From a virus: a stretch of DNA of 22,874 nucleotides. The position numbers and the translations under genes are program-made. This document shows positions 19,374 through 22,874 of this stretch, piece after piece. The notes beneath the pieces are model-generated. The model had not been told where the DNA came from. It did no database searches and saw only the letters and a list, made by a program, of their open reading frames with translations. Positions within the stretch are counted from its first letter, which is position 1. The number at the start of each line of letters is the position of its first letter. Where the stretch lies: positions 1-22,874 of IMG/VR virus record IMGVR_UViG_3300027861_000207. One strand, given 5' to 3'.

Positions 19374-21886
19374 TGGCAGCCGCCACCGTCACCCGCCACG
19401 TTCACACGAGGCGAGCATCCTCACCACCCGCGCGCAAGCGGCAGCGCCCCTCCATGCGGATCTATGAAGACGGCGACGCGTTCGCCGAGTTGGAGCGCAG
19501 GGAGTCCAACGGCCAGCCAATCGGGTGGAGCGGCACGGAACTCGCGGGCGGATACTTCACCGGCGTCGATCCCAACGCCGAGATCGACAACGACGCATGG
19601 CTCGGCGACACGTCTGCACCCGGCTTCGGCGAGCAGATGGCCAAGGAAGACGGCGAGGTAGGCGCGTCCGTTGACGAGTGGATGGAGGCGGTCCAGAACG
19701 CCCCGTGGACGGTGCAGCCGGGAGACGCCGACGACCCGCAGCAGCACATGATGGCCGAGTTCATCCGCCGCATGCTGTTTGAGGTGAGCGAGACGAGTTG
19801 GGAGACGAATAGCCGTCACCTAGCGCGCTCCGTGCTGTGGGGCTGCTCACCGTCTGAGATCGTTACCGGGTACGTCAGCGACGACGAGACGCCGGTGTAT
19901 GAGCAGGTCAAAGAGCCGGGCCGCATGGCGAAGTGGACGCCTACCGGGCAGTTCGATCGCGGTCACTACGTGCTCACGGACCTCGCCCCGCGGTCGCCAG
20001 CATCCATCGAGCGGTGGTTGCAGGACAAGGAAACGGGCCGATTCGCAGGCATCGAGCAGATCGGCCGCATGGACGACACCACGGGGCTAGGTACAGGGAA
20101 CATCGAGATCCCCGCCGATCGCCTCGTGCTGGTGACGTACGGCGGTGACTCCGGCAACTGGCAAGGCGTGAGCCGCTACCGCCCCGCATACATCCTGTGG
20201 AAGGCCCGCAAGGTGCTTCTGCGGATGCACGTGATCGCCGCTGAGAGATTCGGCGTAGGCGTCCCGAACGCCAAGGTAGTAGCCAAGCCCGGCGAGGTGG
20301 ATGACAAGACGCTGCGCGACAACTGGGCCAGCGTCAAGCGCATGGTGGCCCGCTATCGCGGCGGCTCGCAGGCATGGATCGCCACGCCCTACGGGATCGA
20401 CGTCGACATCATGGACACGGCGCTTCCCGCCGCAGACGCGATCCTCAAGCTGTATCAGGCGCTGAGCACCGAGATCCACATCATCGGGCAGACGCAGCAT
20501 CTGGTGCAGGGTACGCAGTCCGGCAGCGGTGGCCTCGGCACGCAGGGCCTTCGCGATGGCCAGTCCAGCGACTTCCGCAACACGATCAATCCGCTACTCG
20601 ACAGCATCGCCCGCGAGACAAACCGCCGACTCGTCAAGCCGCTGATCGATCTCAACTGGGAAGGCGTACGCACGTACCCGTTTCTCCAGGTGGGTGACGC
20701 CGCACAGCAGAGCGTCAAGGAACAGCTCGAGGCTTACGAGATCGGCGTGCGCTCGCGTGCGCTGACGCCGCAGCCCGAAGACGAAGACTTTTTCCGGCAA
20801 GAGTCTGGGTTGCCCGTTCGTGTCGAAGTTGAGGCCGAAGAGGAGCCGGACGAAGATCCCGACGACGACACCACCGACGAGCCCGAACAGCTCGCCGAGT
20901 GCGCATGCGGCTGCGGTGGCGTGGACATGTTCGCCGACATGCCCTTTGAGGCCGAGCAGGGTCGAGGCGCCGAGCGCGTGCGGCAACTCGCCGAGTCGAA
21001 ATTCGACGACCGATCGAGTCGCGTGGCCCGTGAAGACGCCATCACCAGGATCTCGGTGGACACGCACAACACGATCCGCCGTCGCGTGCTCGAGCCGTAT
21101 CTAGAGAAGATCGCGCCCGCGCTCGCGAGCGGTGACGCCGCTGCCATCGCAAGGACGCCGCTACCAGGCAAGCCCGCCCTCGTTCGCACGCTGCGCGACG
21201 GGTACCAGGACGTGCGGCAGTTGGGAAAGGCGGAAGTCAAGCGCGAGACGAAGCGGATGAGCAAAGATCCCGACTTCGCCGCCGACATCGCCGAGGCAAT
21301 GGCCGAGTGGGCGCAGGACAACCCGTCGCTCTTCGCCGACAACCCCAGCGGGCAAGCCAACTCGGTCGACGACATCGTGCGCAAGGCGGGCGAGATCGTA
21401 AAGAAGATCGGCCTGATCGCCACGACCACCGCGTCCATGCTGTTCGGCCAAGTCGACGCCACGATCAACAGCTATCTGCAGCAGGTGCCCGTCAACGAGT
21501 GGGTGCCGTCCGCGATCATGGAGCGGGTGCAGTCCGTCATCACGCCGCGCACCATCGCAAGCGACGCAGTGATCCAGGACTCCAACAGCGTCTACAGCGT
21601 CGGCAGAGCCGAACAGGGGCGCATCGAGGGTGCTGGGACTGTCGTCTATACCGTGAACCCTGAGATCGGCATCAGCGGCCCTCACGTCGTGTGCGTCGAG
21701 TGCGAGGCGACGGCAGCGAGCGCGGCGAATCCGGCCGAGGTGGGAACGCCTCAAGAGGAACAGCTCATGGCGCCGAATCCGCTGTGTTTGTCCACGCTTA
21801 GCGGCGTGAACAACTGCTGGTGCACGCTGATCTATCTCTCCACAACGAGCACGGCGGACGCGGCCGATGCGGCGGGGCTGGCATGA
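19373..21886 (+). CDS. Portal protein (DUF935, Mu gp29-like) fused to MuF-type head protein
   Basis: This 837-residue protein joins two head functions. Residues about 30-480 match the DUF935 portal family, which forms the ring through which DNA enters; the hallmark is EIHIIGQTQHL, then a Gly/Ser stretch and a late RLVKPLIDLNWEG. An acidic hinge (about 480-530, EEEPDEDPDDDTTDEPEQ) follows. Residues about 540-815 resemble Mu gpF/SPP1 gp7 head-morphogenesis proteins, ending in a Cys-containing part (VVCVECEA; NNCWCTLIYL) like their usual D-x-x-C-x-x-C and C-R-C ends. In Mu the two are separate genes. No ribosome site is clear before ATG 19373, and the first 27 residues are basic and low in complexity. 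Confidence 0.85.
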   Translation: MAAATVTRHVHTRRASSPPARKRQRPSMRIYEDGDAFAELERRESNGQPIGWSGTELAGGYFTGVDPNAEIDNDAWLGDTSAPGFGEQMAKEDGEVGASVDEWMEAVQNAPWTVQPGDADDPQQHMMAEFIRRMLFEVSETSWETNSRHLARSVLWGCSPSEIVTGYVSDDETPVYEQVKEPGRMAKWTPTGQFDRGHYVLTDLAPRSPASIERWLQDKETGRFAGIEQIGRMDDTTGLGTGNIEIPADRLVLVTYGGDSGNWQGVSRYRPAYILWKARKVLLRMHVIAAERFGVGVPNAKVVAKPGEVDDKTLRDNWASVKRMVARYRGGSQAWIATPYGIDVDIMDTALPAADAILKLYQALSTEIHIIGQTQHLVQGTQSGSGGLGTQGLRDGQSSDFRNTINPLLDSIARETNRRLVKPLIDLNWEGVRTYPFLQVGDAAQQSVKEQLEAYEIGVRSRALTPQPEDEDFFRQESGLPVRVEVEAEEEPDEDPDDDTTDEPEQLAECACGCGGVDMFADMPFEAEQGRGAERVRQLAESKFDDRSSRVAREDAITRISVDTHNTIRRRVLEPYLEKIAPALASGDAAAIARTPLPGKPALVRTLRDGYQDVRQLGKAEVKRETKRMSKDPDFAADIAEAMAEWAQDNPSLFADNPSGQANSVDDIVRKAGEIVKKIGLIATTTASMLFGQVDATINSYLQQVPVNEWVPSAIMERVQSVITPRTIASDAVIQDSNSVYSVGRAEQGRIEGAGTVVYTVNPEIGISGPHVVCVECEATAASAANPAEVGTPQEEQLMAPNPLCLSTLSGVNNCWCTLIYLSTTSTADAADAAGLA

Positions 21887-22874
21887 CAGACACGACCACA
21901 GGGCCTTTTAGGATCGTTGCTCTCGCGCAACTCGGCGAAGGCGAAGACGCCAACACGCGCTGGCACACGATTCTGACGGTAGGCACGAAGCACGGGCGCC
22001 CGATGGCTGGACCGTCCAAGGTCACCATCACGAAGGCGGATCTCGATGCGCTGGCAGCTGGCCGTGAGTCGTGCGATCTGCCGATCGATGTAAATCACGC
22101 TTTCGGCGCTGGCGACAACTCCGAAGAGAACACCGCCGCCCGCGGGTGGATCAAGGCGATCAAGCGCGTAGGCAAGGAATTGCGCGCGCTCGTCGAATGG
22201 ACCGACGAAGGCGCGGAGTTGATTCGCTCAAAGAAGTTCCGGTTTTTCAGCATCGAGTTGGGGACGAAATTCGATCAGGACAACGGAGACGCAGTAGGCC
22301 AGCGCGTCACAGGCGGCACGCTCGTCAATCACCCATTCTGGGATTTGCCTGCGCTCGCGCTCAGTGAGGGCGCCGCGCAGTTCATCGAAACCGAACAGGC
22401 CAGCACTGACGCTGCGGAATCTACCGCGGAATCGGATGCCCCGGCCGCAAATGTGGAGGATTCGCAGATGACGGATCTCAAGTTGCTGTCCGAGGCATCG
22501 GGGCTGGACCTGACCGCGGACAACGCCAACAAGCTGCTCGCCGAACTGCGGGCCACGGCCGACAAGGTCGACGGTCTGGAGACCGAGCGCGACACGCTGA
22601 AGGCGGACAAGGAAACCCTCGCGGGTGAGATCGTGACGCTCAAGGCCACCAACGCCGAGAGCACCGCGGACGCGCAGAAGTACGCCGAGCGCATCGGCAA
22701 GATCGAGGCCGAGCTGGACGGCGAGCGCGAGCAGCGCGTGTTCGACCACGACCTCAAGCGCAACGCCGTGAGCAAGGCCGAAGCGGGCACCGCCGACGAA
22801 CCCGGCATCGCGCGCAAGATCTACCGCACCGACGCGACCCTGTACTCCGAGGGCTACGGCGCTCGCGCGGACAA
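21883..22874 (+). CDS. Mu gpI-like prohead protease with scaffold part, cut by the window end
   Basis: The gene starts in an ATGA overlap and stays open for the remaining 330 codons. Residues about 30-165 match the Mu-like protease family: LPIDVNHAF (His72), ARGWIKAIK, ALVEWTDEG, KKFRFFSIE (Ser123) and VNHPFWDLPALALSE. Such proteases mature the prohead and degrade the scaffold. After an Ala/Glu-rich linker the chain becomes a long coiled coil (from about 196), typical of a scaffold. An in-frame ATG at 22468 (Met196) has GGAGG seven bases upstream and could yield a separate scaffold protein. Confidence 0.85.
   Translation, partial: MTDTTTGPFRIVALAQLGEGEDANTRWHTILTVGTKHGRPMAGPSKVTITKADLDALAAGRESCDLPIDVNHAFGAGDNSEENTAARGWIKAIKRVGKELRALVEWTDEGAELIRSKKFRFFSIELGTKFDQDNGDAVGQRVTGGTLVNHPFWDLPALALSEGAAQFIETEQASTDAAESTAESDAPAANVEDSQMTDLKLLSEASGLDLTADNANKLLAELRATADKVDGLETERDTLKADKETLAGEIVTLKATNAESTADAQKYAERIGKIEAELDGEREQRVFDHDLKRNAVSKAEAGTADEPGIARKIYRTDATLYSEGYGARAD
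22455..22470 (+). promoter_or_regulatory. Internal ribosome site and in-frame start for a nested scaffold protein
   Basis: GGAGGA at 22455-22460 and ATG at 22468-22470 lie seven bases apart, inside the protease gene and in its frame. The start falls exactly where the protease part ends and the coiled-coil scaffold part begins. Mu gene Z is made in this way from within gene I. Confidence 0.6.

Overview
The window is a GC-rich stretch of a tailed double-stranded DNA phage, either a free virus or a prophage. The evidence is a complete packaging and head module at the right end: a small terminase (15878-17878 region), a large terminase, a Mu gp29-like (DUF935) portal fused to a Mu gpF-like head-morphogenesis domain, and the start of a Mu gpI-like protease/scaffold gene that runs off the window. 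Genes are tightly packed with ATGA, GTGA or TTGA stop/start overlaps, Shine-Dalgarno sites of the AGGAGG type and several GTG or TTG starts. The host cannot be named. GC content, GTG use, a phage lipoprotein and Mu-like head genes would suit a GC-rich Gram-negative host. No integrase, DNA polymerase, tail, lysis, tRNA or CRISPR feature lies in the window, so lifestyle is open.

Layout. 2-4013 (+): small accessory genes, including a RusA-type Holliday junction resolvase and several zinc-ribbon proteins, with one 293-base non-coding gap at 2384-2676. 4068-7085 (-): an island read leftwards. It holds an HNH homing-type endonuclease with its own promoter, a Cys-rich lipoprotein, an N-acetyl sugar amidotransferase of the PseA/WbpG type and two small genes. 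A divergent control region at 7086-7147 carries a perfect inverted repeat. 7148-9149 (+): a protein with two HTH modules followed by small zinc-binding and ribbon-helix-helix (RHH) genes. 9146-9210: four TGACACA repeats and a TTGACA -35 box. 9230-17878 (+): one apparently continuous operon that opens with an XRE-type HTH regulator and an RHH protein, runs through about ten unknown small genes and a DUF115/Maf-like protein, and ends in the terminases. 17879-18882: a new promoter, a long inverted repeat in the leader and a ParB-like gene. 18879-19373 (-): a two-gene RHH cassette with its own promoter and operator-like repeat. 19373-22874 (+): portal-MuF fusion and protease/scaffold.

How the parts may fit. 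The right half builds and fills the head. The regulators at 7148, 8648, 9230, 9632 and 19078 sit beside repeat-bearing promoter regions and probably time these operons. The most intriguing theme is sugar chemistry: a PseA/WbpG-like amidotransferase and a DUF115/Maf-like protein in the same phage hint at modification of a nonulosonic-acid-type or other amidated surface sugar of the host or virion. That link is inference. A second theme is repeated use of small modules: three copies of a homing-endonuclease-type DNA-binding module, three RHH proteins, three copies of one Cys motif, and a duplicated small gene.
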